Shown: in pieces, positions 1-8,511 of the stretch
How the letters are laid out: each line of letters begins with the position of its first letter
Position numbering within the stretch: position 1 is the stretch's first letter
NCBI RefSeq assembly: GCF_004355185.1
Contig: NZ_CP037922.1
Coordinates: 4,248,001 to 4,312,000, forward strand
Origin: Hymenobacter radiodurans
GTDB taxonomy: Bacteria > Bacteroidota > Bacteroidia > Cytophagales > Hymenobacteraceae
Direction: 5' to 3'
Length of the DNA stretch: 64,000 nucleotides
Notes under the pieces: generated by a model
The model's database searches: none
Told to the model about the DNA's origin: nothing
The model's input: only the letters and a program-made list of their open reading frames with translations
Program-made: the position numbers and the translations under genes

Positions 1-132
1 GAAATTGTGGCTGATGAAATGACTATGCTGGGTGGCAAGCCTCATACTGACGGAACTACTACCCAGGCTGCCCCGACTCCGGAGGCTCAGACGTTCCGTC
101 AGGAGCCGGAACTCGACCAGTTGCCCTTCTGA
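1..132 (+). CDS. ssb: Single-stranded DNA-binding protein SSB, C-terminal part
   Basis: The gene enters from outside the window; only the last 43 residues are present. The visible part starts with the end of the OB-fold (EIVADEMTMLGG), continues with a short Thr/Gln/Pro-rich linker and ends in the acidic tip ELDQLPF. That tip is the conserved SSB tail, which docks replication and repair proteins such as RecG onto single-stranded DNA. A strong hairpin terminator follows 30 bases downstream. The next gene is gldD; in flavobacteria ssb is usually followed by gldE and then gldD, but no gldE lies between them here. Confidence 0.9.
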   Translation, partial: EIVADEMTMLGGKPHTDGTTTQAAPTPEAQTFRQEPELDQLPF

Positions 133-161
133 AATTGCCCTAGCGGGTAGTAATGCTTGAA

Positions 162-188
162 AGCCTCGGCACGAAGCCGAGGCTTTTT
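162..188 (+). terminator. Rho-independent terminator of ssb
   Basis: A perfect 9-bp stem (AGCCTCGGC / GCCGAGGCT) with a 5-base loop is followed by a run of T. It ends the ssb transcript and separates it from gldD. Confidence 0.85.
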
Positions 189-255
189 GCGTTTCAAGGG
201 TCTTACGAACGAATTGGTAGAATCAGTAGATGGAGACAACATCTTCTTTTCCGCC

Positions 256-263
256 TACCTTTG
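256..263 (+). promoter_or_regulatory. Candidate -7 promoter box of gldD
   Basis: TACCTTTG matches the Bacteroidota -7 consensus TAnnTTTG and lies 24 bases before the chosen gldD ATG. No clear -33 TTG is seen at the usual spacing, so the call rests on the -7 box and its position after the ssb terminator. Confidence 0.5.
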
Positions 264-287
264 ATTATCATCTTCGCATTGTTTCAA

Positions 288-890
288 ATGCCTGTTTTTC
301 GACTTTATCGTAGCCTGAGTGCGGTTCTGCTTTTTGTAGGTGCCTCACTTACTTCTTGCACATCTTCTGGGGGCGACTATACGCCTAAGCCTAAAGGGTA
401 TAATCGTATTGATTTGCCCCCCCATACCTACCAGCAACTCCCGTCGGGCCGCCCCTATACATTTGAGTATTCGCAGCACGCGCGTATTCTGCGGGATTCA
501 TCATACTTAGCACAGCCCAATTGGATTAACATTTATTATCCAAAGCTGGGCGCTAATGTGCAGATCACTTATACTAACGTGCAGCAGAACCCCAAGCTGT
601 ATAATAAGATGATGGAGGATGCGCGTAAGCTCACCAGCAAGCACCAGATCAAGGCATCAGCCATTGACGAGAGCATCATGCAAACGCCTAGTGGGATGAA
701 AGTGGCCGTGTTTGAGCTAGCGGGTGACGTACCTAGCCAGTTTCAGTTTTATACAACTGATAGCACCAAGCATTTTTTCCGGGGGGCATTATACTTTCCT
801 ATCGCGACGGCCAATGATTCGCTCGCCCCGATCATTGACTATGTTAAGAAGGATATTGTACAGATGCTCAACACGTTGAAATATCAATAA
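288..890 (+). CDS. gldD: Gliding motility lipoprotein GldD
   Basis: A 200-residue exported lipoprotein. The ATG at 288 is preferred because it gives a compact lipoprotein signal peptide ending in SLTSC (Cys 24) and lies just after a -7 box. The mature protein carries GldD family landmarks: [12 protein letters not shown] near the start, NWINIYYP in the middle, and [18 protein letters not shown] near the C-terminus. GldD is needed for gliding and type IX secretion in flavobacteria, where it acts at the cell envelope; its exact biochemical role is not settled. Its usual partner gene gldE is not next to it. Motility of this organism cannot be inferred from this gene alone. Confidence 0.9.
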   Translation: MPVFRLYRSLSAVLLFVGASLTSCTSSGGDYTPKPKGYNRIDLPPHTYQQLPSGRPYTFEYSQHARILRDSSYLAQPNWINIYYPKLGANVQITYTNVQQNPKLYNKMMEDARKLTSKHQIKASAIDESIMQTPSGMKVAVFELAGDVPSQFQFYTTDSTKHFFRGALYFPIATANDSLAPIIDYVKKDIVQMLNTLKYQ

Positions 891-903
891 CACTTTGCTT
901 AGT

Positions 904-952
904 GAGCAATGCAGGGAGCCAAGACGCCTTCGTCTTTTATCCTGCATTGCTC
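904..952 (+). promoter_or_regulatory. Long hairpin between gldD and recG
   Basis: A perfect 12-bp inverted repeat (GAGCAATGCAGG / CCTGCATTGCTC) encloses a smaller hairpin (AAGACG..CGTCTT) followed by TTTAT. It could end gldD transcription, but the right arm stops only 10 bases before the recG start codon, so it may also affect recG translation. A partial third copy (ATGAGCAAT) overlaps the recG start. Confidence 0.5.
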
Positions 953-962
953 ATTCCCATGA

Positions 963-3058
963 ATGAGCAATTTCTTCAATACCAAAATCGAGTATTTGCG
1001 TGGGGTAGGTACCCAGCGGGCACAGCTTCTGCAAAAGGAACTGAACCTTTTCACTTACGGCGACCTCATTCAGCGCTACCCCTTCCGCTACCTCGACCGT
1101 ACCCAGTTTTATAACATAGCGGACCTGCACGACGATCTGCCGTATGTGCAGGTGAAGGGCGTGTTGCGCAATCGTGAAGTGTTAGGGGAAGGCCCGAAAC
1201 AGCGCTTGGTAGCCAAAATTGCCGACGAGAGTGGTGAGCTGGAACTGGTGTGGTTTAAAGGGGTAAAATACCTGCAAAACGTCGTCAAGAACCACCAGGA
1301 ATACATTGTCTTCGGCAAGCCGACGATGTTCAATGGCAAGCCGCAAATGGCTCATCCAGAACTGGAGGAAGTAACGGAAGCCAAGCCGGGCCAAAGCTTC
1401 TTGCAGCCCGTTTACAACACTACCGAGAAGCTCAAAAACTACCATCGTATTGATAGCAAGGCGCTGGCCCGCATAGTGGCCGACTTGCTCAAAATTGCCC
1501 CCCGCACATTCCAGAGTCGTTGTCGCCGGCGCTGATTCAGCACTATGCGCTCATGGGCAAGGCAGATGCGTTGCAGCAGATTCACTTCCCGCAGAGTCCT
1601 GAGCTACTGCAAGCAGCGCGATTCCGGCTCAAGTTTGAGGAGTTGTTCTATGTCCAGCTCAAGCTGTTGCGCCAGCGAGACCAGCGTAAAGTAGAGCTAG
1701 CCGGCCAGATTTTCCGGGAGGTACCATCACTGGTTGATTTTTATAAGAACCATCTTCCCTTCGACCTCACTGGTGCCCAAAAACGTGTCATCCACGATAT
1801 CTACAAAGATTTTTGCGCCGGTAAGCAAATGAACCGCTTGCTACAGGGCGACGTAGGCTCGGGTAAAACCATCGTGGCCTTTATTGCTATGCTTATGGCT
1901 GCCGATAATGGCGCCCAAAGCTGCCTGATGGCCCCCACCGAAATTCTAGCTGACCAGCATTATGTTGGCCTCAAAGCATACGCCGACCAGTTGGGTATTA
2001 GTATAGGCAAGCTCACCGGCAGCACCCGTACTGCAGAGCGCCGGGTGTTGCATGAAGCACTGCGCGCAGGCCAGATGCATATGCTGGTGGGTACTCATGC
2101 CCTGCTGGAAGATGTAGTGCAGTTCCGCAACCTGGGCCTAACCATTATGGATGAGCAGCACCGCTTCGGCGTGGCGCAACGATCCAAGCTCTGGCAGAAG
2201 AACCCGCACGTCATACCCCATGTGCTAGTGATGACCGCTACGCCCATTCCGCGCACGCTGGCCATGACTTTATACGGAGACCTCGATGTCTCAGTGATTG
2301 ATGAGCTACCAGCGGGTCGTAAGCCCATCGTGACGGTGCATCGCTATGATGCTAACCGGCTCAAAGTATTTCAATTCCTGCGCGATCAAATCAACCTAGG
2401 TCGGCAGGTATATATCGTATATCCGCTCATTGAGGAATCGGAAACGCTGGACTACAAAGATCTCACAGACGGCTACGAAAGTGTGGCGCGCGCCTTCCCC
2501 GAGTTTCAGATTAGCATTGTGCATGGGCGGATGCGGGCTGAAGAGAAGGATTTCGAGATGCAGCGCTTCATAAAAAAGGAAACGCAGATCATGGTGGCAA
2601 CCACCGTCATTGAGGTGGGCGTGAATGTGCCTAATGCCTCCGTGATGGTAATAGAAAGCTCGGAGCGATTTGGCTTATCGCAGCTACACCAGTTGCGAGG
2701 CCGGGTGGGCCGGGGTGCTGACCAGAGCTATTGCATCCTGATGTCGGGCTATAAGCTCAGCAAGGATTCCCGCACTCGCCTCGAAACGATGGTGCGGACG
2801 AATAATGGCTTCGAGATTGCCGACATCGACTTAAAGCTACGCGGCCCCGGCGACCTGATGGGCACCCAGCAAAGCGGCGTACTTGATCTACTCATCGCCG
2901 ACTTAGCCAAGGATGGCCGTATTCTGAGCGAGTCGCGGGCGGCAGCTCAGCAGCTCCTAAGTGAAGATCCAGGTCTTAGCCGGCCCGACAACCTCAATAT
3001 TCGTCGCCATATCGAGTCGTTGCCCGCCACAGCTGTCAATTGGAGCCGAATCAGCTAA
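963..3058 (+). CDS. recG: ATP-dependent DNA helicase RecG (frameshifted in this assembly)
   Basis: RecG remodels stalled replication forks. The reading frame breaks at the C6 tract 1498-1503: the N-terminal frame runs to a stop at 1535, and the rest continues in another frame to 3058. Adding one C gives IAPPHIPESL across the joint and a 698-residue protein, the normal family length. The N-terminal part is the wedge/OB region (residues 1 to about 250). The helicase core shows Walker A GDVGSGKT (about 296), the DEQH box (MDEQHRFG), TATPIPRTLAMT and QLRGRVGRG. One missing base in a homopolymer of a repair helicase most likely reflects sequencing error rather than a real pseudogene. Confidence 0.93.
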
Positions 3059-3080
3059 CGTGAGCTTAGCTAATGAACAT

Positions 3081-3107
3081 AAAAAAAGCAACTAACTAGT
3101 TGCTTAT
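3081..3107 (+). terminator. Terminator-like hairpin after recG
   Basis: An A-run is followed by the palindrome AGCAACTAACTAGTTGCT. It lies between the converging ends of recG and the small minus-strand gene at 3121. Confidence 0.5.
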
Positions 3108-3120
3108 CAGGTACTTGGCT

Positions 3121-3345
3121 CTAATTATTACTTAGCTGGGCTTGTTCTTGCAACCACCACTGCTTACCATCGCCTGAGGTAGTACCTTGCAATGTAGCCT
3201 GCCGCGAAAAGAAAGAAACCATATGCACAGATAGCTCATTGGGAGCAACACGCTTAGTAGCAATATCTCCGGCAACAGGCTCTTTCGCCAACTTACCAAC
3301 TATGATGAGACTAAACAGTAATACAAACTTGAGTAATGATTTCAT
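3121..3345 (-). CDS. Small exported protein of unknown function
   Basis: I do not recognise this 74-residue protein. It begins MKSLLKFVLLFSLIIVGKLA, a positively charged start plus hydrophobic core typical of a signal peptide or single membrane anchor, and is followed by about 50 mostly polar residues with a WW pair near the end. The case for a real gene is the signal sequence plus a -7 box (TAACTTTG) about 40 bases upstream on the minus strand and a hairpin just beyond its stop. No lipobox Cys or known domain is visible. Confidence 0.5.
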   Translation of the reverse strand: MKSLLKFVLLFSLIIVGKLAKEPVAGDIATKRVAPNELSVHMVSFFSRQATLQGTTSGDGKQWWLQEQAQLSNN

Positions 3346-3384
3346 AATGTAGGTAAGCTAATAAACGACTGCCTTAGAGGGGCA

Positions 3385-3392
3385 CAAAGTTA
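3385..3392 (-). promoter_or_regulatory. Candidate -7 box for the small exported protein
   Basis: On the minus strand this reads TAACTTTG, an exact TAnnTTTG match, 40 bases before the ATG at 3345. Together with the box at 3690 it accounts for both ends of the 404-base gap 3346-3749; I see no gene inside that gap. Confidence 0.5.
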
Positions 3393-3689
3393 AAGCCAAA
3401 GGTGGTAAAGAGGCAAGGAAACAAATGACAATGACGAGGAAAGGCGATTTAAAAGCTCCTGAAGCGTTTTTTTTATTTTTGTTACTTCTCTCATCTGCCA
3501 TTTTTAGGGACACAAGTAGTAAGCGCTTACCGGTAATTTCATATTCGCCAATATTCTATCCACAAAGTAAGCGTACTCAAACCCTAATATTGAACACCAG
3601 AATATTAAGGCTTCATCAAGAAATGGTTACTTACTGATCCACTACCCGACTGGTAGCGGCGCCATATACGAGATGCCGTCGAAGATGGA

Positions 3690-3697
3690 TACCTTTG
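3690..3697 (+). promoter_or_regulatory. Candidate -7 box for the exported protein at 3750
   Basis: TACCTTTG is an exact match to TAnnTTTG, about 53 bases before the GTG start at 3750. The rest of the 3346-3749 gap is AT-rich and contains only a short, unconvincing open frame. Confidence 0.5.
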
Positions 3698-3749
3698 ATC
3701 CTATTTATTTCTGTTAATTATCATTTTTCCAATCTAACTGTCTTTCATT

Positions 3750-5201
3750 GTGCGATTTATATTTCCTCTTTCTCATTGCCTTATTTGGGCCATCAGTCTG
3801 GTCTTGGCTTTACCGGCGTTAGGGCAACGGGTAAAATCGGTAGCCTTTACCTACTTGCCCGAAAAGACGGACGACCGCTATAACCAACGGGTAGCCAAAA
3901 AAACGCTTCCTCTAACAGATGGTGGCTTCGTGATCTTAGCGCACCACACGGCTACTGAGTATGCGGTGGAGCGTTATGACAAAGAGCTAAAGCGCCTCTG
4001 GTCAACGGCCCTACCAGTTACAGCGGAGGAAAGCATTGATGGATTTGAACATAGTAGTCAGCAGGTTACAGCCATTATCTACCGCAAAGACGGTGCAGCC
4101 CAAAGCTTAACAGCGCAGCCGTTTGATTTGAGCACCGGCAAAATTGCCCCTCGGAAAAAGCTTACCGAAACTACTGCCCGCAACCGTCGCCCAGGGGCAG
4201 TTTTCTCCCTTGACGGTACTAAAATTGTGGCGTGGCAGTACGTCACCCGCGATGAGCAGATTCGGTCTATCAGCGCCAGCGTGTACGATGAGAAACTAAC
4301 CAAGCTCAAGGATCGGGTTTACAATTTTCAGGATCTGGGGGGCTTTTTTTCGACCACTATTCACGTCGACAACGAGGGCACACAGTACGTAACGCTGCTG
4401 AGCGACGAGATGAAGAAGCTCACGGTGCGCCGTTACCGCAATGATAATCCGGACATCAAAGTGATGTCGGTGGCCGTGGGGGGCTCCTTTGAGGGCAAGA
4501 GCATTATGGTGTTCGACGCCAAGTTTGCCCTTCAACCGGACTCCACACTCTACGCCGCCGCTATTTGCACGGAGCGCCTGACAGGCCTTTACTATAGCCT
4601 GAAAGTAGTAAAGTTCGATTTTGCGGGCCAAGGCACCATGAAGTTTGCCCCCGAGTTCCGCTTCAAGCCCGAATACTTAGCAGAAGTAAACAAGGCGACC
4701 CAATCAACAGCGAAGCGGTTGGAAGACGTGTATCTAAACGACTTGCTCTTCACCGCGGAAAAGCAGCTGATAGTCGTCGCGGAAAAGAAATATGAAGAGG
4801 GCGGCGATACTTCGCCAGTGCATGCCCGTGAGCTGCACTTATTCGGCTATAACGAGTTTCAGCTTCCAGAATGGCACAGCATCATCGATAAAAAGCAGGT
4901 AGCCTCACCCGCGGAAGCCTTTGCTGGAATCGGCTACCGAGTGGCAGTTTTTGGCCCCGAAATTCATATTCTAACGCAGGAAAAGCTGAAAGGTAAATCG
5001 GACTTGTACTTGCGCCGGGTGAACGCACAAACTGGTGTAGTAGAGCCGGCGAAAGGCTTGGGCCTTAACGTAGCCAATGACCAGCAGCTAGCTTACGTAA
5101 AGGACTTCACCGCTTGGCTAGACCCCAAAACTATCGTAGGTGTGAGCCGACCAAGCAAGAAATCGGCAGCATTACAGCTGAATAAAATTGCTGTAAAGTA
5201 G
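3750..5201 (+). CDS. Exported protein of unknown function
   Basis: A 483-residue protein starting at a GTG, with a signal peptide of about 25 residues ending LPALGQ. I do not recognise a named family. The mature part alternates short beta-rich blocks of the type GGFVILAHHTATEYAVERYD, which suggests a beta-propeller-like secreted or periplasmic protein; this is inference from pattern only. There is no lipobox and no C-terminal sorting domain. It stands alone between its own -7 box and a bidirectional terminator shared with fadE. It contains two GGGGGGC tracts (about 4336 and 4480), and both are in frame. Confidence 0.75.
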   Translation: MRFIFPLSHCLIWAISLVLALPALGQRVKSVAFTYLPEKTDDRYNQRVAKKTLPLTDGGFVILAHHTATEYAVERYDKELKRLWSTALPVTAEESIDGFEHSSQQVTAIIYRKDGAAQSLTAQPFDLSTGKIAPRKKLTETTARNRRPGAVFSLDGTKIVAWQYVTRDEQIRSISASVYDEKLTKLKDRVYNFQDLGGFFSTTIHVDNEGTQYVTLLSDEMKKLTVRRYRNDNPDIKVMSVAVGGSFEGKSIMVFDAKFALQPDSTLYAAAICTERLTGLYYSLKVVKFDFAGQGTMKFAPEFRFKPEYLAEVNKATQSTAKRLEDVYLNDLLFTAEKQLIVVAEKKYEEGGDTSPVHARELHLFGYNEFQLPEWHSIIDKKQVASPAEAFAGIGYRVAVFGPEIHILTQEKLKGKSDLYLRRVNAQTGVVEPAKGLGLNVANDQQLAYVKDFTAWLDPKTIVGVSRPSKKSAALQLNKIAVK

Positions 5202-5219
5202 TTACTACTTGTTAAGCAT

Positions 5220-5254
5220 AAAAAAGCCCCCAGACGAATCCTGGGGGCTTTTTT
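5220..5254. terminator. Bidirectional terminator, GCCCCCAG family
   Basis: Six A, then GCCCCCAG, loop, CTGGGGGC and six T. It serves both the plus-strand gene ending at 5201 and fadE ending at 5273. Unlike its relatives at 17104, 23164, 34186 and 57787, both arms have five C/G. Confidence 0.9.
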
Positions 5255-5272
5255 CTTAGAAATAAGTGTCAG

Positions 5273-7057
5273 TTAGTACACGTATTCGTTCGCCTCAATC
5301 ATGGCCGCGGCAATACGGCGACGGGCTTCTTTCGTATTGAACAGCTCCGCTTTAGTGAAGCGCTTAAGGCCGGTAGCCAGCAGTCGTTGCTCGTCACCTT
5401 CTGTCATGGCGGCAATCGCGTCTTTCGCTGATTTGGTTACTAAATCAATGGTGTCGGCCAAGTACACGCGGGCAATGTCGATCTGGTTGGCCAGTGCACC
5501 TTCGTTTTTCAGGCTAATTTCCTTCTCAACGCGTAGCAGCGTGCTCTCGGCAGTGTATACCTTGATGGACATGTCGGCGATGTTCATCAACACTTCCTGC
5601 TCTTTGGCCAATGAGTTCATGTACTTCTGCACGGCCGTGCCAGCTACCATCAGAATAGCTTTCTTGAGGTTAGCAATGATCTTCTTTTCGGCGCCAAACA
5701 GTGAATCATCAGCCTCGGCAAAGTCCGGGATGGCCAGTAACTCTTGCTGTACCGCCTGCGCTGGGCCCATCAAATCTAGCTCGCCCTTCAGACCTTTCTT
5801 CAGAATCATATCAACGGCCAGCATGCGGTTGATTTCGTTGGTGCCCTCAAAGATGCGGTTGATACGGGAGTCACGGTAAGCGCGGTCCATGGGGTAATCG
5901 GCCGAAAAGCCGTAGCCGCCGAAGATCTGCACGCCTTCATCACACACGAAGTCAAGCACTTCCGATCCTTCTACCTTCAGCATGGCGCATTCTACGGCAA
6001 ACTCGCGCGCAGCACCTAGCAGCGCTTCGTTCGATGATTTGCCTTGGCTCAACAACTCCTGCTCCATGCGGTAGATGTCCATGCCAGCGCGGTAAATAGC
6101 CGATTCAGCCGCATATACACGGATGGCTTGCTCGGCCAACTTGTGGCGGATAGCACCGAATTTAGAGATGGGCAGCTTAAACTGCACCCGCTCATTGGCA
6201 TACTTGATACTCAGGTTAAGCGCCATTTTGCTGGCACCCAAGCAAGCCGCAGCCAGCTTAATGCGGCCAATGTTCAGAATGTTGAAGGCAATCAGGTGAC
6301 CTTTGCCAATCTCACCAAGCACATTTTCCTTCGGAACCGTTACGTCCGAAAGAAATACCTGCCGGGTTGAAGAACCGCGAATACCCATCTTGTGCTCCTC
6401 AGGCCCGAACGTCAAGCCAGGCGTGTTACGCTCTACGATAAAGCCCGTGAACTTGTCGCCATCAACCTGGGCGAAAACAATAAATACCTCGGCGAAACCA
6501 GCGTTGGTAATCCACATCTTCTGACCGTTCAGCACATAGCTCTGGCCGTCTTCGGTCAGAATGGCTTTGGTTTTGGCCCCTAGTGCATCGGAGCCCGAGC
6601 CGGGCTCGGTGAGGCAATAAGCACCAGCCCACTCACCGCTTGTCAGCTTAGGCAGGTATTTGGTCTTCTGCTCTTCGTTTCCAAAGTACAGAATGGGCAG
6701 CATAGCGATACCCGTGTGCGCCGCGAAAGCCACCGGGAACGAATGGCCGCCACCTACGCCTTCCGTCACGCGCAGGGCCGTATTGAAGTCCATGTCGTAG
6801 CCGCCGTACTCGGCTGGCATCGACACACCAAACAAACCTAGCTCACCTGCTTTTTTCATTAATCCCGCCATCAGGCCTTCCTCGTGGTTGTCGAGGCGGT
6901 CCAGCAGCGGGTATACTTCACTAGTCACGAAGTCCAGACAGGTCTGGTACATCATGTTTTGCTCCTCAGTGAATTCAGCAGGAGTAAACACGTCTTGGGC
7001 GTCCGTCTCCTTAATGATGAATTCACCGCCTTTTCTGAGTTTGTTCGATACTTCCAT
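5273..7057 (-). CDS. fadE: Acyl-CoA dehydrogenase, FadE type
   Basis: A 594-residue flavoprotein that catalyses the first, FAD-dependent step of fatty-acid beta-oxidation. The start at 7057 (MEVSNKLRKGGEF) is chosen because the longer frame to 7147 would run through candidate operator sequence. Family features include AYCLTEPGSGSDA in the FAD/substrate region, NGQKMWITNAGFAEV, and IFEGTNEINR, which carries the catalytic Glu. The last ~180 residues form the extra helical domain found in long acyl-CoA dehydrogenases such as Bacillus subtilis FadE, which has a similar length. It follows fadA on the same strand with a hairpin between them, and has its own promoter with two copies of a repeat shared with the marR promoter. 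Confidence 0.92.
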   Translation of the reverse strand: MEVSNKLRKGGEFIIKETDAQDVFTPAEFTEEQNMMYQTCLDFVTSEVYPLLDRLDNHEEGLMAGLMKKAGELGLFGVSMPAEYGGYDMDFNTALRVTEGVGGGHSFPVAFAAHTGIAMLPILYFGNEEQKTKYLPKLTSGEWAGAYCLTEPGSGSDALGAKTKAILTEDGQSYVLNGQKMWITNAGFAEVFIVFAQVDGDKFTGFIVERNTPGLTFGPEEHKMGIRGSSTRQVFLSDVTVPKENVLGEIGKGHLIAFNILNIGRIKLAAACLGASKMALNLSIKYANERVQFKLPISKFGAIRHKLAEQAIRVYAAESAIYRAGMDIYRMEQELLSQGKSSNEALLGAAREFAVECAMLKVEGSEVLDFVCDEGVQIFGGYGFSADYPMDRAYRDSRINRIFEGTNEINRMLAVDMILKKGLKGELDLMGPAQAVQQELLAIPDFAEADDSLFGAEKKIIANLKKAILMVAGTAVQKYMNSLAKEQEVLMNIADMSIKVYTAESTLLRVEKEISLKNEGALANQIDIARVYLADTIDLVTKSAKDAIAAMTEGDEQRLLATGLKRFTKAELFNTKEARRRIAAAMIEANEYVY

Positions 7058-7112
7058 GACTATGTGAGGTTGAGAGTTGAGGTTAATTCTACGGGGGTAA
7101 ACAGCGATGAAA

Positions 7113-7129
7113 CTATTAGGCTTGCCGAG
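7113..7129 (-). promoter_or_regulatory. Candidate operator copy 1 upstream of fadE
   Basis: On the minus strand CTCGGCAAGCCTAATAG, a near copy of the site at 7181-7196. It lies between the fadE -7 box and its start codon, where a bound repressor would block transcription. Regulator identity is inferred from the third copy before the nearby marR gene. Confidence 0.45.
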
Positions 7130-7172
7130 CATTCGGGGCAAAATCATCCTTTGGTTTCATTACCGAAATATA

Positions 7173-7180
7173 CAAAAATA
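7173..7180 (-). promoter_or_regulatory. Candidate -7 box of fadE
   Basis: Reads TATTTTTG on the minus strand, an exact TAnnTTTG match about 115 bases before the fadE ATG. The candidate operator at 7181-7196 abuts it on the upstream side. Confidence 0.5.
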
Positions 7181-7196
7181 TGTTATGCTTGCCGAG
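7181..7196 (-). promoter_or_regulatory. Candidate operator copy 2 upstream of fadE
   Basis: On the minus strand CTCGGCAAGCATAACA, directly upstream of the -7 box. The same arrangement (GCAAGCCTAACATA followed by a T-rich -7 box) occurs before marR at 11506-11521, and the wider block ATACAAA..AATATGTTA.GCTTGC is shared by both promoters on the plus strand. Confidence 0.5.
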
Positions 7197-7200
7197 TACT

Positions 7201-7246
7201 TAGTGGAAAGAAAACCCCGTTTATTTCGGGGCTTTCTTTCCACTAA
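7201..7246. terminator. Terminator of fadA
   Basis: A 19-base near-perfect inverted repeat (TAGTGGAAAGAAAACCCCG on the left, its complement with one mismatch on the right) around a 7-base AT-rich loop. It follows the fadA stop at 7286 on the minus strand and directly precedes the fadE promoter. Confidence 0.8.
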
Positions 7247-7285
7247 TACAAACAGGATATCGTCCTGTCAAGTTCTAACGCTGAA

Positions 7286-8463
7286 CTACTTCAGCAGTTC
7301 GTAAATACCGGCTACGCCTTGACCACCACCTACGCAGGCGGTTACCATGCCGTACTTCTTGCCCCGCTCGCGCAGTTCGTCGAAGAGTTGAATGCTGAGC
7401 TTAGCACCGGAGCAACCTAGCGGGTGGCCCAAAGCAATAGCACCACCGTTCACGTTGAGCTTCTCCTCATCAATACCCAACTCACGCACCACAGCAATAG
7501 ACTGAGAAGCGAAGGCCTCGTTTAGCTCAATTAGGTCGATATCGTCGAGCTTCATACCGGCTTGCTTCAGCGCTTTCGGCACGGCCTTAATAGGGCCCAT
7601 ACCCATGATGCGCGGGTCAACGCCTTCGGCGGCGTAGGTCACCATGCGAGCGATGGGCTCCAGGTTCAACTCCTTTACCATGCGCTCCGACATGACAATG
7701 ACGAAAGCAGCCCCATCGGATGTCTGGGAAGAGTTGCCGGCAGTCACGCTCCCGTTCGCCGCAAACACAGGGCGCAGACGGGCCAAAGCTTCAATAGATG
7801 TATCGGCACGCGGACCTTCGTCGGTATCAACCACGTAGGAACGGGTTTTTTTCTTTCCCGACGCTTGATCGAGGTAAGTTTCCTCAACTGTGATAGGCAC
7901 GATTTGCTTTTTGAATTTGCCCCCTGAATCGCTTTGATAGCTTTTTGGTGAGAGTTGTAAGCAAATCTATCCTGGTCTTCGCGGCTGATGTTGTAGTCCT
8001 TTGCTACCGCCTCAGCAGTCAGGCCCATGCCCAGATAATAGTCTGGGTGATTCTTAACCAGGTTGTAATTAGGCACTGTTTTCCAGCCCACGGTTGGTAC
8101 CTGCGACATGTTCTCAGCGCCGCCGGCCACAATGCAGTCGGCCATGCCAGCCGTGATTTTGCTGGCGGCCATGGCAATCGTTTCAATACCCGAGCCGCAG
8201 TAGCGATTCACGACTAAGCCCGGTACGTTTATGGGTAAGGCCAGCAGGGAAATCATCCGACCGATTTGCAGGCCTTGCTCCGCTTCAGGCACCGCGTTGC
8301 CCACAATTACGTCATCTACGCGAGTGGGATCAAGCGCGGGCACGGATGCCATCAGGTGTTTGATAACTTCAGCGGCGAGGTCATCGGTACGGGTGAAGCG
8401 GAAGCCGCCGCGGGGGGCTTTTCCGACGGCCGTACGGTAACCAGCTACGATATATGCAGTCAT
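7286..8463 (-). CDS. fadA: Acetyl-CoA acyltransferase (thiolase), frameshifted in this assembly
   Basis: Thiolase performs the last step of beta-oxidation, cleaving 3-ketoacyl-CoA with CoA. The N-terminal half ([20 protein letters not shown], nucleophile region [16 protein letters not shown]) and the C-terminal half ([23 protein letters not shown]) lie in different frames. They join at the C5 tract 7920-7924. With one base added, the minus strand reads CAGGGGGGCAAATTC (QGGKF) and the gene encodes 392 residues, the normal family length. The tract is then one copy of the abundant GGGGGGCAAA word. It sits 48 bases after fadN; fadN-fadA-fadE is also the B. subtilis operon order. The break is most likely a homopolymer undercall. 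Confidence 0.93.
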
Positions 8464-8511
8464 TAGTGTAAGTCTTGAGGAAAGTGATAGAGTTGAAACC
8501 AGCTTCCGGCC

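Noticed and set aside
1498-1535. Programmed ribosomal frameshift in recG at CCCCCC
   Set aside because: The slip site does not form a canonical X XXY YYZ heptamer in the zero frame, and eight unrelated genes show the same one-base deficit. A technical cause is simpler.
3425-3637. 70-codon plus-strand open frame in the 3346-3749 gap
   Set aside because: No signal peptide, no recognisable domain, no promoter box in front, and it ends in atypical low-complexity AT-rich sequence.
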